64,000 bases of DNA from Polynucleobacter sp. AP-Kaivos-20-H2 (GTDB taxonomy: Bacteria > Pseudomonadota > Gammaproteobacteria > Burkholderiales > Burkholderiaceae), in NCBI RefSeq assembly GCF_018882215.1, contig NZ_JACVOX010000004.1, positions 118,060-182,059 on the forward strand, written 5' to 3'. Within the stretch, counting starts at the first letter, position 1; each line of letters opens with the position of its first letter. The notes beneath the pieces are model-generated. The model saw only the letters and a program-made list of their open reading frames with translations. It did not search any database and had not been told where the DNA came from. Positions 43,661-52,280 of the stretch are shown here, piece by piece. The position numbers and the translations under genes were made by a program.

Positions 43661-44969
43661 GAGACATAGTTTACGTTTTATACCGGACACATACTTTACA
43701 GTTTTTGGCATAGGAGGGACCACTCTATGCCGTGGAATGAAAGTACGAAGATGGATGAAAAGCTTAAATTTGTGTCTCGTTATCTTGATGGCGAGAAGAT
43801 TGCTACCCTGTGTCAGGAGTTCGGTATCTCTAGAGTGACTGGCCATAAGATCATTGATCGTTATAAAGACAGTGGTTTAGAAGCCTTTACGGATCGCAGT
43901 AGACGACCCTTTCGGCAAGCCAACCGCTTGCCCTTCCAGGTTGAGCAATTGATTGTGAACCTGAAAAAAGAGTTTCCAACCTGGGGCGCTCCTAAACTGC
44001 GCGACAGATTGCACACCCACTACCCGGAGTTAGCATTGCCCGCCAAAAGCACGGTGCATGCCGTTCTCGATCGCCATGGCTTAGTCAAAAAGAAACGCAG
44101 ACGCCACCACCCCAAGCTCACGGGGACCAACTTATCGGATCTCAAAGAACCGAATGCTCTATGGTGCGTGGACTACAAAGGGGAGTTTATGCTGGGTAAT
44201 AAGCAGTACTGTTACCCCTTAACCGTGACGGACTATGCCTCTCGCTTCCTCATTTGCTGTGAAGGCCTAGAGAGTACTCGCGAAGCGCAGGCTTTTACGG
44301 TCTTTGAGCAACTCTTCAAAGAGTATGGGCTGCCAGGCTCCATCCGCTCAGACAACGGTGTGCCGTTTGCCTGCGCTAATGCGCTCTATGGTTTAAGTAG
44401 TCTATCGGTGTGGTGGCTTCGTTTAGGCATTGGTATTGAGCGCATTAAGCCCGGCAATCCTCAGCAAAATGGTCGCCATGAACGCATGCATTTAACGCTC
44501 AAGCAAGCGACGACTAAACCCCCTGCCAAAACACTTTTGCAACAGCAAGATAAGTTCGAAGACTTTATCTATGAGTACAACTATGAGCGGCCCCATCAAG
44601 CCCTGGAGATGAAAAAACCGGCACAGCTCTATGTTCCTTCGACCCAAAAATACGAAGGACTGCCCGATGTGAGTTATCCCTTCCACGATAAGACAGTGAC
44701 CGTGACTAACTGCGGACGCATCTGTTTAGATGGTAAGAAGATTCACTTTAGTACGGTGTTCGCTGGTCATGACGTAGGCTTACGGCAGGTCGAAGACGAC
44801 GTGTGGTTAGTGAGCTTTATGGATTACGATATGGCTTACTTTGATATGGAGTCTTCTCGGGTACAAGCCTTAGAAAACCCATTTGGTCCCAAAGTATTGG
44901 GGATGTGATTGGTAAAGGTGTAAACCATGTGGTCGGTACCGGACGTAAAGCATGTGTCCGGTACGTACC
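43661..44969 (+). mobile_element. IS481-family insertion sequence, intact copy
   Basis: About 1.3 kb. Both ends carry CCGGACACAT-R-CTTTAC (43691 on the left; inverted near 44950 on the right) plus a second degenerate repeat (GACATAGTTTACG left; CACATGGTTTAC right), i.e. tandem transposase-binding sites in the termini. The left boundary is set by agreement with the second copy (GAGACATAG). The element lies immediately 3' of the intron-containing tRNA-Ile gene. Confidence 0.85.
43727..44908 (+). CDS. IS481-family transposase
   Basis: A 393-residue transposase. The N-terminal HTH (FGISRVTGHKIIDRYKDSGL) is followed by a DDE integrase core: WCVDYKGEFMLG (first D), SIRSDNGVPFA (second D) and NGRHERMHLTLK (E). 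The C-terminal about 80 residues complete the family length. Ribosome site AGGAGGGA. It is 90% or more alike to the truncated copy at 57119-58060. Confidence 0.95.
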   Translation: MPWNESTKMDEKLKFVSRYLDGEKIATLCQEFGISRVTGHKIIDRYKDSGLEAFTDRSRRPFRQANRLPFQVEQLIVNLKKEFPTWGAPKLRDRLHTHYPELALPAKSTVHAVLDRHGLVKKKRRRHHPKLTGTNLSDLKEPNALWCVDYKGEFMLGNKQYCYPLTVTDYASRFLICCEGLESTREAQAFTVFEQLFKEYGLPGSIRSDNGVPFACANALYGLSSLSVWWLRLGIGIERIKPGNPQQNGRHERMHLTLKQATTKPPAKTLLQQQDKFEDFIYEYNYERPHQALEMKKPAQLYVPSTQKYEGLPDVSYPFHDKTVTVTNCGRICLDGKKIHFSTVFAGHDVGLRQVEDDVWLVSFMDYDMAYFDMESSRVQALENPFGPKVLGM

Positions 44970-44979
44970 TTTGCTTTTC

Positions 44980-45272
44980 TGGTGGGCCCACCAGGACTTG
45001 AACCTGGGACCAAAGGATTCCGGTTTGTGTTGCTTTCACAACTCCCTGGACTATGCCTTCATCATATTGATTGCTCAACTTAGATGGGTGCCGTCTAGTC
45101 TCTACACCTTCAACAGCACTTTCATACTGAAGCTTGGCTCGGCGTTAGCTTGTGCAGCTTTTGGCTACATTTAGCTTTCTCCGAATTTGACACCATCCCT
45201 TATGCAGTTTCCACGCATAAGGCACAACTTTCGCTATGAGTCCTCTGCTCTAACCAACTGAGCTATGGGCCC
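44980..45272 (-). tRNA. tRNA-Ile(CAU), interrupted by a group I intron
   Basis: Exon 1 is 45236-45272 (GGGCCCATAGCTCAG at the 5' end, to CTCAT), exon 2 is 44980-45019 (AATCCTTTGG, T-arm CCAGG/CCTGG, acceptor TGGGCCC, A, encoded CCA). Joined they give a 77-base cloverleaf with anticodon stem GAGGA/UCCUU and loop CUCAUAA. The CAU anticodon with the overall match to the minor tRNA-Ile2 means lysidine modification and AUA decoding. A 216-base intron interrupts between CAU and AA. Confidence 0.92.
45020..45235 (-). ncRNA. Group I self-splicing intron in tRNA-Ile
   Basis: 216 bases. The 5' exon CAU pairs with the internal guide GUG (intron positions 11-13); AGC-GAAA-GUU extends P1. P2 is CCTTATGC/GCATAAGG. 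The conserved core reads GGTGTCAAATTCGG, AGACTAGACGGCACCC and AAGGCATAGTCCAGGGAGT, then P9 GUUGU-GAAA-GCAAC, and it ends CCGG with the required terminal G. The core closely resembles, from memory, the Azoarcus tRNA-Ile intron (subgroup IC3). It has no open reading frame for a homing endonuclease. Confidence 0.95.
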
Positions 45273-45289
45273 TAAATCGTTACATTTAC

Positions 45290-45389
45290 TGCACACCTTT
45301 TGACGGGTGCTTTACTTCTTAAAACCACACTAAAACCGCATTTACTACACACCATGAAAAAAGCTCTGGTGTGTAAGCGGTGTGTAAGC
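45290..45389. promoter_or_regulatory. Arm-type direct and inverted GGTGTG repeats
   Basis: Upstream of the tRNA, GGTGTGTAAGC occurs twice in perfect tandem (45368-45378 and 45379-45389), and inverted forms occur at 45348 (ACACACC) and 45291 (GCACACC). The same motif lies inside repeats A, B, C and D. Clusters like this flank attachment cores as arm sites of tyrosine integrases. No integrase gene is in the window. Confidence 0.5.
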
Positions 45390-45470
45390 AATTTTGACTA
45401 CCTAATCGACCACTAACCTCTTGAATCTATTGAGGTCTTTGTTACAAGACCCCTAGGGCTTCTTTCTTAT

Positions 45471-45645
45471 GAGAACAGACATCCAAAGAAAACCACTAGG
45501 ATTTCAAGAGCTTACGCCCCCTAAATATCGGTGTGCGAGCTTTTATGTAATGAAATAAATAATCTTTTAAAAACTCGTATCTCACTCTTTGGTTTTCAAA
45601 ATCACAGGAATTTTGGAGAACTGTTTAGCACTTCGCTGCTCCATG
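45471..45645. repeat. Attachment-type repeat, copy C
   Basis: GAGAACAGACATCCAAAGAAAAC, CTAAATATCGGTGTGCGAGC, CTCACTCTTTGGTTTTCAAA and GGAATTTTGGAG...GCTGCTCC, in the same order as copies A, B and D. It is preceded by CTTATGAG, the complement of the anticodon-loop boundary CTCATAA. Together with the arm repeats it fills the 456-base gap 45273-45728. Confidence 0.82.
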
Positions 45646-45661
45646 GAATTAACTAAGGCAC

Positions 45662-45680
45662 AAGCGTTACTTAAAGTAAC
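45662..45680. repeat. Palindromic element (AAGCGTTAC type)
   Basis: AAGCGTTACTTAAAGTAAC, containing a perfect GTTACTT-A-AAGTAAC palindrome. The same sequence with complete arms occurs at 57077. It is followed by a hairpin near 45690 (ATCCACC/GGTGAT) that may terminate the Bug-protein gene. Confidence 0.6.
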
Positions 45681-45728
45681 ACTGAAAAATCCACCGTAAG
45701 GTGATTTGGGTGTCTCTCCTGCTTAATC

Positions 45729-46712
45729 TCATTCGCCTGTGATTTTCTTATCCCTTATTAATTGACCCCAAGTTGCCGATTCTTTTGCCATATATTTTGC
45801 AAGCTCCTCACGTGAAGTGGGCATTGGCGTCAGGCCATGATCATTCAACTGCTTGACCACATCGGGGGATTTCAATACTTTCACGATTTCGGTATTCCAA
45901 CGGTCTAATACTGGAGCTGGCACCTTGGATGAAGCAACAAAGGCATACCAGTTAGTCGCATTAAATCCAGGATATCCCGATTCAGCAATAGTTGGAACTT
46001 TAGGGAGTGACTTTAGTCGTTGTGGACCAGTTACCGCTAGAGGAATGAGTTTGCCATTCTCAATGTAAGCTTGTGCCGTACTGTAAGTTGAAAAATAGGC
46101 GGCGACTCTTTCACCGAGTAAGTCCTGCATAGCTGGTGCTCCACCCTTATAAGGAACATGTACTGTATCAATACCCGCCATTTCATCTAACAACTCTCCA
46201 GCAAGATGCGAGGCTGATCCGGGGCCAGTAGAAGCATATTCTAATTTTTTAGGATTTTTCTTTGCGTAAGCAATGTACTCTGCAAAGGTTTTAATCCCTG
46301 TTCCCGAATTAACCACAAGAATATTTGGGAAATTAACGCCCATAGTGATTGGTGAAAGATCCTTAAAAGGATCATATGGCAGCTTCATCATATGGGGAGC
46401 AATGGTTAGCGGCCCAACTGAACCAAATAGGATGGTGCTGCCATCTGTAGGTCCATTAGCTGCAAACTGATGCGCAATATTTCCACCTGCACCGCCACGG
46501 TTATCCACAACCACATTTGCACCAATATTCTCACCGAGTTTTTTTGAGATGATCCGAGCAGCTGTATCTGCAGCCCCACCAGCTGCGAACCCAACTACCA
46601 TAGTGATCGTCTTTTTAGGGGGAAACTCTTGAGAATTTGCTGAGTAACTAAGTAAGCTAAATACCAGAACCAGAAACACATTTAAAAGATTCTTATGATT
46701 CTTGGTGGCCAT
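45729..46712 (-). CDS. Bug-family tripartite tricarboxylate transporter substrate-binding protein
   Basis: A 327-residue periplasmic binding protein with signal peptide (cleavage near NSQEFP). PKKTITMVVGFAAGGAADTAAR, NRGGAGGNIAHQFAA and AYAKKNPKKLEYASTGPGS are TctC/Bug hallmarks. It lies five bases after tcuB, so it probably delivers the tricarballylate- or citrate-like substrate. The TctA and TctB membrane subunits are absent here and must be supplied from elsewhere. Confidence 0.92.
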   Translation of the reverse strand: MATKNHKNLLNVFLVLVFSLLSYSANSQEFPPKKTITMVVGFAAGGAADTAARIISKKLGENIGANVVVDNRGGAGGNIAHQFAANGPTDGSTILFGSVGPLTIAPHMMKLPYDPFKDLSPITMGVNFPNILVVNSGTGIKTFAEYIAYAKKNPKKLEYASTGPGSASHLAGELLDEMAGIDTVHVPYKGGAPAMQDLLGERVAAYFSTYSTAQAYIENGKLIPLAVTGPQRLKSLPKVPTIAESGYPGFNATNWYAFVASSKVPAPVLDRWNTEIVKVLKSPDVVKQLNDHGLTPMPTSREELAKYMAKESATWGQLIRDKKITGE

Positions 46713-46717
46713 TTATA

Positions 46718-47863
46718 TTATTCTCCACTTAAGCCAAGCTTGTTAGGCTGGCGTTTTTCAATTGCGTTCTTTAGAAGCGCTGCAAGCCTGTAGAATCCGT
46801 GGGCAAATTTCCCATAGGGCATAGTTAAAAAGAAACCCATTACAAAACCTAAATGAATAGCTAGCAATGAAGGCATTGCACTAGTATCTCGGTAAGCTAA
46901 TAAAGCCAAACCTGAAGCGCTTATCAGAAATAGCAAGACGATAAATCCCCTATCCATTGGCTTTTGAGAAGCATCACCATGCTCCGCATTTCGCTTGAAA
47001 TTTAGATACAACAAGCCTGCAGGTCCAACCAATAATCCAATACCGCCAAGCGTACCCAAAACTACTGGCAAGCTACTAAGGGCATAGGGGGCATGTAAAT
47101 CTAGTAAATAGTGATACAAAGTTGCTAAGCTAGTGGCGGCAAAGCAAAGCATGAATCCGTAGAAAGTAAAATGATGAAACCGTTTGCGCCACAAAGTAAA
47201 CGCATCGTCATCGTTATTACATCCCTCTCCATGACCGCCACCAAGATACTTCAAAGTTAATGCATCATGTGTCGCTTCAGCTACCGCGCCACCCGAATTA
47301 GTGCCCGGTGAAATCTCTCGCCAGAAATTCTGTAGGCCAATGAATAAGGCAAGAACTGAAAATCCAAAAACTACACCAAACATGATTGCTAAGGTATTGT
47401 GCGAGAAGATAGCGTAAAAATTTCCCTTAAGCGGACCAGAAGTTAAAGTTCCATTCACTACCAGCGTTAGCAGTAAAAATAGAATAAGTGAAAGGGATGT
47501 GGCCATCGCAACGGCCACCCCATTTGTTTTGTATAAGGAGCCAAAAGCTTTTGGCCATGCATAAGCAATGTATGTGTCCTTGCGAACTTGTGCCATTACT
47601 TTCGGAATATTTACTGCAAATTCATGTGGTGGAGCGTATTGGCAAGCATGCAAACATGCCCCACAGTTATGACAAAGATTTGCCATGAAGTTCACATCAG
47701 CAGGCAAAAACTCTATCCTTCTGGTCATAGCAGGAAATACCGCACAAAATCCCTCGCAGTATCGGCAAGAGTTGCAGATAGTCAGCATGCGAGCCGCCTC
47801 TACTTCTGGTGCATTTGAGCCCAAAGTACTCGCTTCCAAAATTAAGGAGTTAAGTTGCTGCAT
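46718..47863 (-). CDS. tcuB: Tricarballylate utilization protein TcuB
   Basis: A 381-residue membrane iron-sulfur/haem protein. Two cysteine clusters at the N-terminus ([15 protein letters not shown] and [16 protein letters not shown]) bind 4Fe-4S centres, followed by six or so membrane helices with conserved His (e.g. [13 protein letters not shown]). TcuB reoxidises the flavin of TcuA and passes electrons to the quinone pool. It overlaps tcuA by 14 bases. Confidence 0.93.
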   Translation of the reverse strand: MQQLNSLILEASTLGSNAPEVEAARMLTICNSCRYCEGFCAVFPAMTRRIEFLPADVNFMANLCHNCGACLHACQYAPPHEFAVNIPKVMAQVRKDTYIAYAWPKAFGSLYKTNGVAVAMATSLSLILFLLLTLVVNGTLTSGPLKGNFYAIFSHNTLAIMFGVVFGFSVLALFIGLQNFWREISPGTNSGGAVAEATHDALTLKYLGGGHGEGCNNDDDAFTLWRKRFHHFTFYGFMLCFAATSLATLYHYLLDLHAPYALSSLPVVLGTLGGIGLLVGPAGLLYLNFKRNAEHGDASQKPMDRGFIVLLFLISASGLALLAYRDTSAMPSLLAIHLGFVMGFFLTMPYGKFAHGFYRLAALLKNAIEKRQPNKLGLSGE

Positions 47864-49271
47864 GAGAATGACCTTTTTGATGTAATGCTACTTTTGCTGC
47901 TTCGCTTCCTGCTATTCGGCCAAATACTGTACCAATAGCCATACCTATACCTGCTGCGTACCCTTTACCCAATACATTTCCAGCCATCATTTCCCCAGCT
48001 ACAAATAAATTTTCACTCGGTTGATCCTGAAAACGCACTGCTGCTGTTTGATCCGTCTTTAAACCCAAATAGGTAAAGGTAATGCCAGGTCGGACTGCAT
48101 AGCCATAGAAGGGGCCTTTATCAATAGGTAAAGCCCAATGTGTTTTGGGTGGCTCTAGACCCTCGGTGTGACAGTCATCCATGATCGTATGATCAAATGT
48201 TCCCACTCGGCACGCAGCGTTATAGGCACTTATCGTTTGCACTAAAGCGCCTGGATCTAATCCAAGCTTTTGCGCTAACTCTTCTAAGGCATTTGCTTTT
48301 TCGCCTGGAAATACTGGAGGCATAAAACGACCCAATACTTTTGAATCAATGATTGAATAGCCAATTTGACCGGGCTGCTGAGCAACCAATCTTCCCCAAA
48401 AAGCATAGCGCTTTGGCCAAAAGTCTTCGCCCTCATCGGAAAAACGCTGGGCATGTTTATTCACCACAATTCCAAATGAAACTGCATCGATGCGCGTACA
48501 AATACCGCCATCATATAAAGGCGCACGCGCATCAACCGCAACCATATGCGCCTGAGTTGGATCGCTTACAGAATCTGCACCGAGGTCTATTAGTTGCTTA
48601 AGCAAAACGCCTTTATTGTATTGGGTGCCCCGAATTAAAAAGTTATCGGCTGGGGACTCGCCATGCTCATTAACACCCCAAGCTTCTTTGAGCCACTCGC
48701 GATTAGACTCAAAACCTCCTGCCGCTAGAACACAAGTCTTTGCCTCAATTCGTTCATCGCCTACATAAGCCGCTAAGAATTTTCCATCTTTCACTTCTAA
48801 TGCATCTACTGGAGAGTTGTATCGAATTAGAACACCCAACTTCTCAGCACTTCGGTAATAGGCATTTACTAAGGCTTTACCACCGCCCATAAAAAAGGCA
48901 TTAGTACGCGATAGATTGAGAGTCCCAGATAAAGGTGGCTGGAAATGGACTCCATATCTTGTCATCCATTTACGACATTGAGAAGTGGAACGAATAACAA
49001 ATCTTGCCAATTGTTCATCCGTCTTACCGCTAGTCACCTTGAGTACATCCTGCCAATATTCTTCTTCCGAATAGGACTCCAGCATGACATCTTCTGGTTG
49101 ATCATGCATTGCACGAATATTACGGGTATGCGCTGAATTACCGCCACGCCATTCTTTTGGTGCAGCCTCCAAAATCAATACGGATGCTCCAACCTCTCTG
49201 GCCATTAGAGCGGCGCAAAGTGCAGCATTACCGCCGCCGATGACTAAAACATCTGGTTGACTATTCTTCAC
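47850..49271 (-). CDS. tcuA: FAD-dependent tricarballylate dehydrogenase TcuA
   Basis: A 473-residue fumarate-reductase-like flavoprotein. The N-terminal FAD motif is [17 protein letters not shown], followed by [16 protein letters not shown], a later AAGGFESN and the closing [19 protein letters not shown]. It oxidises tricarballylate to cis-aconitate for entry to the TCA cycle. It is the first gene of tcuA-tcuB-Bug. An inverted repeat 50 bases upstream (49321) may be the operator. Confidence 0.93.
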   Translation of the reverse strand: MKNSQPDVLVIGGGNAALCAALMAREVGASVLILEAAPKEWRGGNSAHTRNIRAMHDQPEDVMLESYSEEEYWQDVLKVTSGKTDEQLARFVIRSTSQCRKWMTRYGVHFQPPLSGTLNLSRTNAFFMGGGKALVNAYYRSAEKLGVLIRYNSPVDALEVKDGKFLAAYVGDERIEAKTCVLAAGGFESNREWLKEAWGVNEHGESPADNFLIRGTQYNKGVLLKQLIDLGADSVSDPTQAHMVAVDARAPLYDGGICTRIDAVSFGIVVNKHAQRFSDEGEDFWPKRYAFWGRLVAQQPGQIGYSIIDSKVLGRFMPPVFPGEKANALEELAQKLGLDPGALVQTISAYNAACRVGTFDHTIMDDCHTEGLEPPKTHWALPIDKGPFYGYAVRPGITFTYLGLKTDQTAAVRFQDQPSENLFVAGEMMAGNVLGKGYAAGIGMAIGTVFGRIAGSEAAKVALHQKGHSHAAT

Positions 49272-49320
49272 TTGGGAATTTATGCATGAGGGAGTTGTCC
49301 AATATAACTTTTAGCAAGTT

Positions 49321-49340
49321 TAGATCAATATAGTGATCTA
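49321..49340 (-). promoter_or_regulatory. TAGATCA-N6-TGATCTA inverted repeat upstream of tcuA
   Basis: A perfect 7-bp inverted repeat with a six-base ATATAG centre, 50-69 bases before the tcuA start. Its form fits a dimeric regulator (LysR or GntR type). No regulator gene lies nearby. Confidence 0.5.
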
Positions 49341-49365
49341 CTTCATCGCCGGGAGCGGTGCGGCA

Positions 49366-49400
49366 AAAAGAAAACGACTTAAGAATTTCTTCCTAAGTCG
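49366..49400 (-). terminator. Terminator downstream of a tRNA-Ile remnant
   Basis: On the minus strand CGACTTA and TAAGTCG pair around a 12-base loop and are followed by TTTTCTTTTTG. It lies just after the CCA end of the tRNA remnant at 49411, as it would for a former tRNA gene. Confidence 0.65.
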
Positions 49401-49410
49401 CTGATTTCAT

Positions 49411-49447
49411 TGGTGGGCTCATCAGGACTTGAACCCTAACCAAAAGC
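49411..49447 (-). pseudogene. Decayed tRNA-Ile 3' remnant
   Basis: On the minus strand, TTTGGTTAGGGTTCAAGTCC then TGATGAGCCCACCA matches the T-arm and acceptor of tRNA-Ile(CAU) at 44980, with several substitutions in stems. The 5' half and the intron are absent. It has its own downstream terminator. Confidence 0.7.
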
Positions 49448-49552
49448 ACATTTAATGAATTAAATCCGGTAGATAGGGCTTTACTGATAGAGAGCTTGGA
49501 AAAACCTTATTTCTAGCGCTTATTAACCAAGTCCGTCACATAATGCAATCAG

Positions 49553-50497
49553 TTAGAAGTGGAATTCAATTCTGATTGCCGGGGTACTTCCAAGGGCACC
49601 ATTAGGAGAATTTAGTGTCGGCGAACTATAAGCCGGATTACCAGCACTACCACTGTTGTAATTGCCAAATTTATTCAGCCAGTACTCATACTCAAAACCA
49701 ATTTGCAACATGTCTCTTTTAAGGCCAAATGAAGGACTTAGGTCATACATAATGGCTGTATCCAAATGCGTTTCCGGTCCGGAAGGATTTCCACTCTCTA
49801 AATTACCTTTTGTGGCGATGTAATCCAGAAAACCTTTGAAAAGAAAACGGGATGTTCCAATCTCGAAAGGCACGCCCCAAACTAAGTTAAAGGATGGATG
49901 CAGCTTATAGTAGTACCGGCCATTTGGAATCGCTGTGGCAGGGTTGCAGGTACTAGCTGGCATGTTATTAGCATAGGCACAATTACTTGGGTGATTACTT
50001 TCCCAAAGAGCCAAAACACTTGCATTCAGGAATCCAGGCACATCCAGCATGATGGTGGGACCAACTACCAACATTCTCTTTTCTGATTGGTAAGCGTTAT
50101 TTTTTGTATTCCAGTCAAATCCAGCGGTGGCACCAAAGTCACGCATCCAACCATATTGATAATTACCACCAAAAACTTTGCTGGCATAGACAACATTGCG
50201 GTAGACAAAATACGCTTCGGTTGCCCCCTGATTATGGTTACCCAATACAGGATCCCCACTCGTAGATTGCAATACGTCTAGATTGGCATAATTAGTGCCA
50301 TATATATAGCTTCCAGAATATGAGAATGTGAGGATGTTTTTTGGAATCGCGTTGCCCTCATATGGCTCAGAATAATTAAAGCCATAGCGATACCCAATAT
50401 AAAAATCATCCCAATCATCATCTGCTTTAGCGCAATTCGTGCCCGCCAATAAGAGCAATGATGTTAATAAATAAACCAACCTCTTACCAAAAAACAC
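49553..50497 (-). CDS. Tsx/OmpK-like outer-membrane channel
   Basis: A 314-residue barrel with a signal peptide (cleavage near NCAKADDD). WDDFYIGYRYGFNYSEPYEG and NILTFSYSGSYIYGTNY followed by GATEAYFVYRNV match the nucleoside-specific Tsx/OmpK family. It ends AIRIEFHF, a proper Bam signal. Substrate is not certain; nucleosides are usual, but the neighbouring formamidase-like gene suggests small amides are possible. Confidence 0.82.
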   Translation of the reverse strand: MFFGKRLVYLLTSLLLLAGTNCAKADDDWDDFYIGYRYGFNYSEPYEGNAIPKNILTFSYSGSYIYGTNYANLDVLQSTSGDPVLGNHNQGATEAYFVYRNVVYASKVFGGNYQYGWMRDFGATAGFDWNTKNNAYQSEKRMLVVGPTIMLDVPGFLNASVLALWESNHPSNCAYANNMPASTCNPATAIPNGRYYYKLHPSFNLVWGVPFEIGTSRFLFKGFLDYIATKGNLESGNPSGPETHLDTAIMYDLSPSFGLKRDMLQIGFEYEYWLNKFGNYNSGSAGNPAYSSPTLNSPNGALGSTPAIRIEFHF

Positions 50498-50571
50498 TTT
50501 AAGCCTCTATGAAACCAGGCGTGTTGAGAATAACCTCTTTAATAGCCGCATAGTAACGAACATACCCCACC

Positions 50572-52068
50572 CTATATTCTCTTTTTAGCTTCTTGGCGCA
50601 AAATACTCTTTGGCACCATGCAAGAAACATCATAAGCACCTTCTTTTGGGCGGCCAATACGGCAATCCATCACAAAGGTAGCCAATCTATAGGCGCGGTC
50701 TTCGGTGATGGAAAGATTTTTCGACATCTTCCCAATAGACTTCATGGATGCTTCCTTCATAGCGGCCATCAGATCCTTTGGATCACTTGCATAGCTTACC
50801 CAGAATTTTTTGTTATCTTCTTTTGGAATATCCAAAGCTTTTTTAGCATTAAGCTTCTTCGGAAGAATGCAATAAGTTCCCAAAACTTCATTGACCACTT
50901 CAGAAATTGGGCAATTCCAATTTTGGATCATTATTTTTTCTGCCTCAATTTTCGAGACTTTTCTAGAGCTCTCAATAAAGCGTGTTGTTTCAGTTTTAAG
51001 ATTTTCTAAGGCTTGATTCAAATTTAAATCATAGCCAACCGTTACCCAAGACTTGGGGGTTTCAATTACTGGCCAAAACCCAAATTCTTTACGTTCATTC
51101 TTTTTAATCAATGTAATCGTTACATTAAGTTCTGAAAAAGCCGTTTCCAATGCATCTAAATCAACTTCTCCATTACCTTGTGCGGCGTGGGAGTCACCCG
51201 TCCAAATATAAGCGCCATCTATAAATACTGGAAGATAAGTAGTTGAACCTACCGTCATCTCCCGCAAATCCAAGTTACCCCCATACGCCCCAGGCTGCTT
51301 AGAGTCACAGCCAATTGTTCCCGCTAATGATCCCGGCATCTTTACGCACCAACCAGAATTTTGTGGTGATGGAGGATTTTTTTCGTTGAATGAATGAACG
51401 TTTGTATAGGGCAAAAGCTGCTCTTCTTTGGAGCGTGCAACAGCCAGAATTCCCGGAAAAGGGGCAAGAGGAACAACGATATTAGACTCAAACTGCATTT
51501 CCATTTTGTCATTATCTAAGTAATAACTATCAACCCTTGGTAGAAATTTATCGTAGAAAAGACCCGCCTTTGCTGCACTATTATTGGTTGCGTAACTACG
51601 CATACGAATCTTATTAATACGCACTGCCACAATATCGCCCTTTTGAGCTCCCTCAACAGCGATAGGTCCAGTCAAAGTGTGAGGACCTCGACCTGGAAAC
51701 ATTGGGTCTTCGTTAATAGAGTCGATTTGTGCCTCAGTAATTCCAGGAGCAACTTGACCACCGCCCGCTGGAAGCGTTTCAATAATGACCGTATCTCCAG
51801 ATTTAATAGTTAATGCAGGTGGAACACCAGCATCAAAATATCCCCAGTTAGTTGTTGATGGCGTTGCAGGAAGAATATAAGTATTATTTTTACTATTCGA
51901 GAGCTGCCTTATTAGCATATTCGCCTGATTAGGCGGACCTTGAATAAAGATTGGCGCTGGAGTAATTGGTGTATATGGCCTTGAATACCCATCATTTGGG
52001 AAAGTCTGAGCAAAAGAATGAATAGAAAATAAAGTAAAAACTACTATGGCATTTTTATGAAATTTCAT
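50572..52068 (-). CDS. Exported acetamidase/formamidase-family protein
   Basis: A 498-residue protein starting MKFHKNAIVVFTLFSIHSFA, a signal peptide; the upstream reading to 52107 is rejected. The core holds FmdA/AmdA signatures: HTLTGPIAVEGAQKGDIVAV, VVPLAPFPGILAVA and DSHAAQGNGEVDLDALETAF. Typical formamidases are soluble and near 400 residues. This one is exported and carries a C-terminal domain of about 150 residues with conserved Cys (NWNCPISEVVNE), so its substrate may differ. Confidence 0.85.
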   Translation of the reverse strand: MKFHKNAIVVFTLFSIHSFAQTFPNDGYSRPYTPITPAPIFIQGPPNQANMLIRQLSNSKNNTYILPATPSTTNWGYFDAGVPPALTIKSGDTVIIETLPAGGGQVAPGITEAQIDSINEDPMFPGRGPHTLTGPIAVEGAQKGDIVAVRINKIRMRSYATNNSAAKAGLFYDKFLPRVDSYYLDNDKMEMQFESNIVVPLAPFPGILAVARSKEEQLLPYTNVHSFNEKNPPSPQNSGWCVKMPGSLAGTIGCDSKQPGAYGGNLDLREMTVGSTTYLPVFIDGAYIWTGDSHAAQGNGEVDLDALETAFSELNVTITLIKKNERKEFGFWPVIETPKSWVTVGYDLNLNQALENLKTETTRFIESSRKVSKIEAEKIMIQNWNCPISEVVNEVLGTYCILPKKLNAKKALDIPKEDNKKFWVSYASDPKDLMAAMKEASMKSIGKMSKNLSITEDRAYRLATFVMDCRIGRPKEGAYDVSCMVPKSILRQEAKKRI

Positions 52069-52236
52069 TGCTACCGCCCGATTTAATGTATTACTAATAA
52101 TACACATCGAAAAGAGCCCCCAATCACCTGAAATTTCACTTTATTTAGAAGCAATTAAGGACTGGTTTACCCTAGGGATTGTTTATAAATTGATAGTCTT
52201 CATTTTTATTACCCCAAGCAATACTCCCAAATGACA

Positions 52237-52267
52237 AAACCCCCACCATTTCTGATGAGGGTTTTAG
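52237..52267 (-). terminator. Terminator after the serine hydrolase gene
   Basis: On the minus strand AAAACCC and GGGTTTT pair around a 17-base loop (with internal pairing CATCAGAAATGGTG), followed by GTCATTTG. It lies just past the stop of the gene at 52281. Confidence 0.55.
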
Positions 52268-52280
52268 GTTAAAGCTTAGC

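Noticed and set aside
44905..45174. Plus-strand 89-codon frame over the tRNA-Ile region
   Set aside because: It runs across the complement of tRNA exon 2 and the ribozyme core; the RNA features explain the sequence fully.
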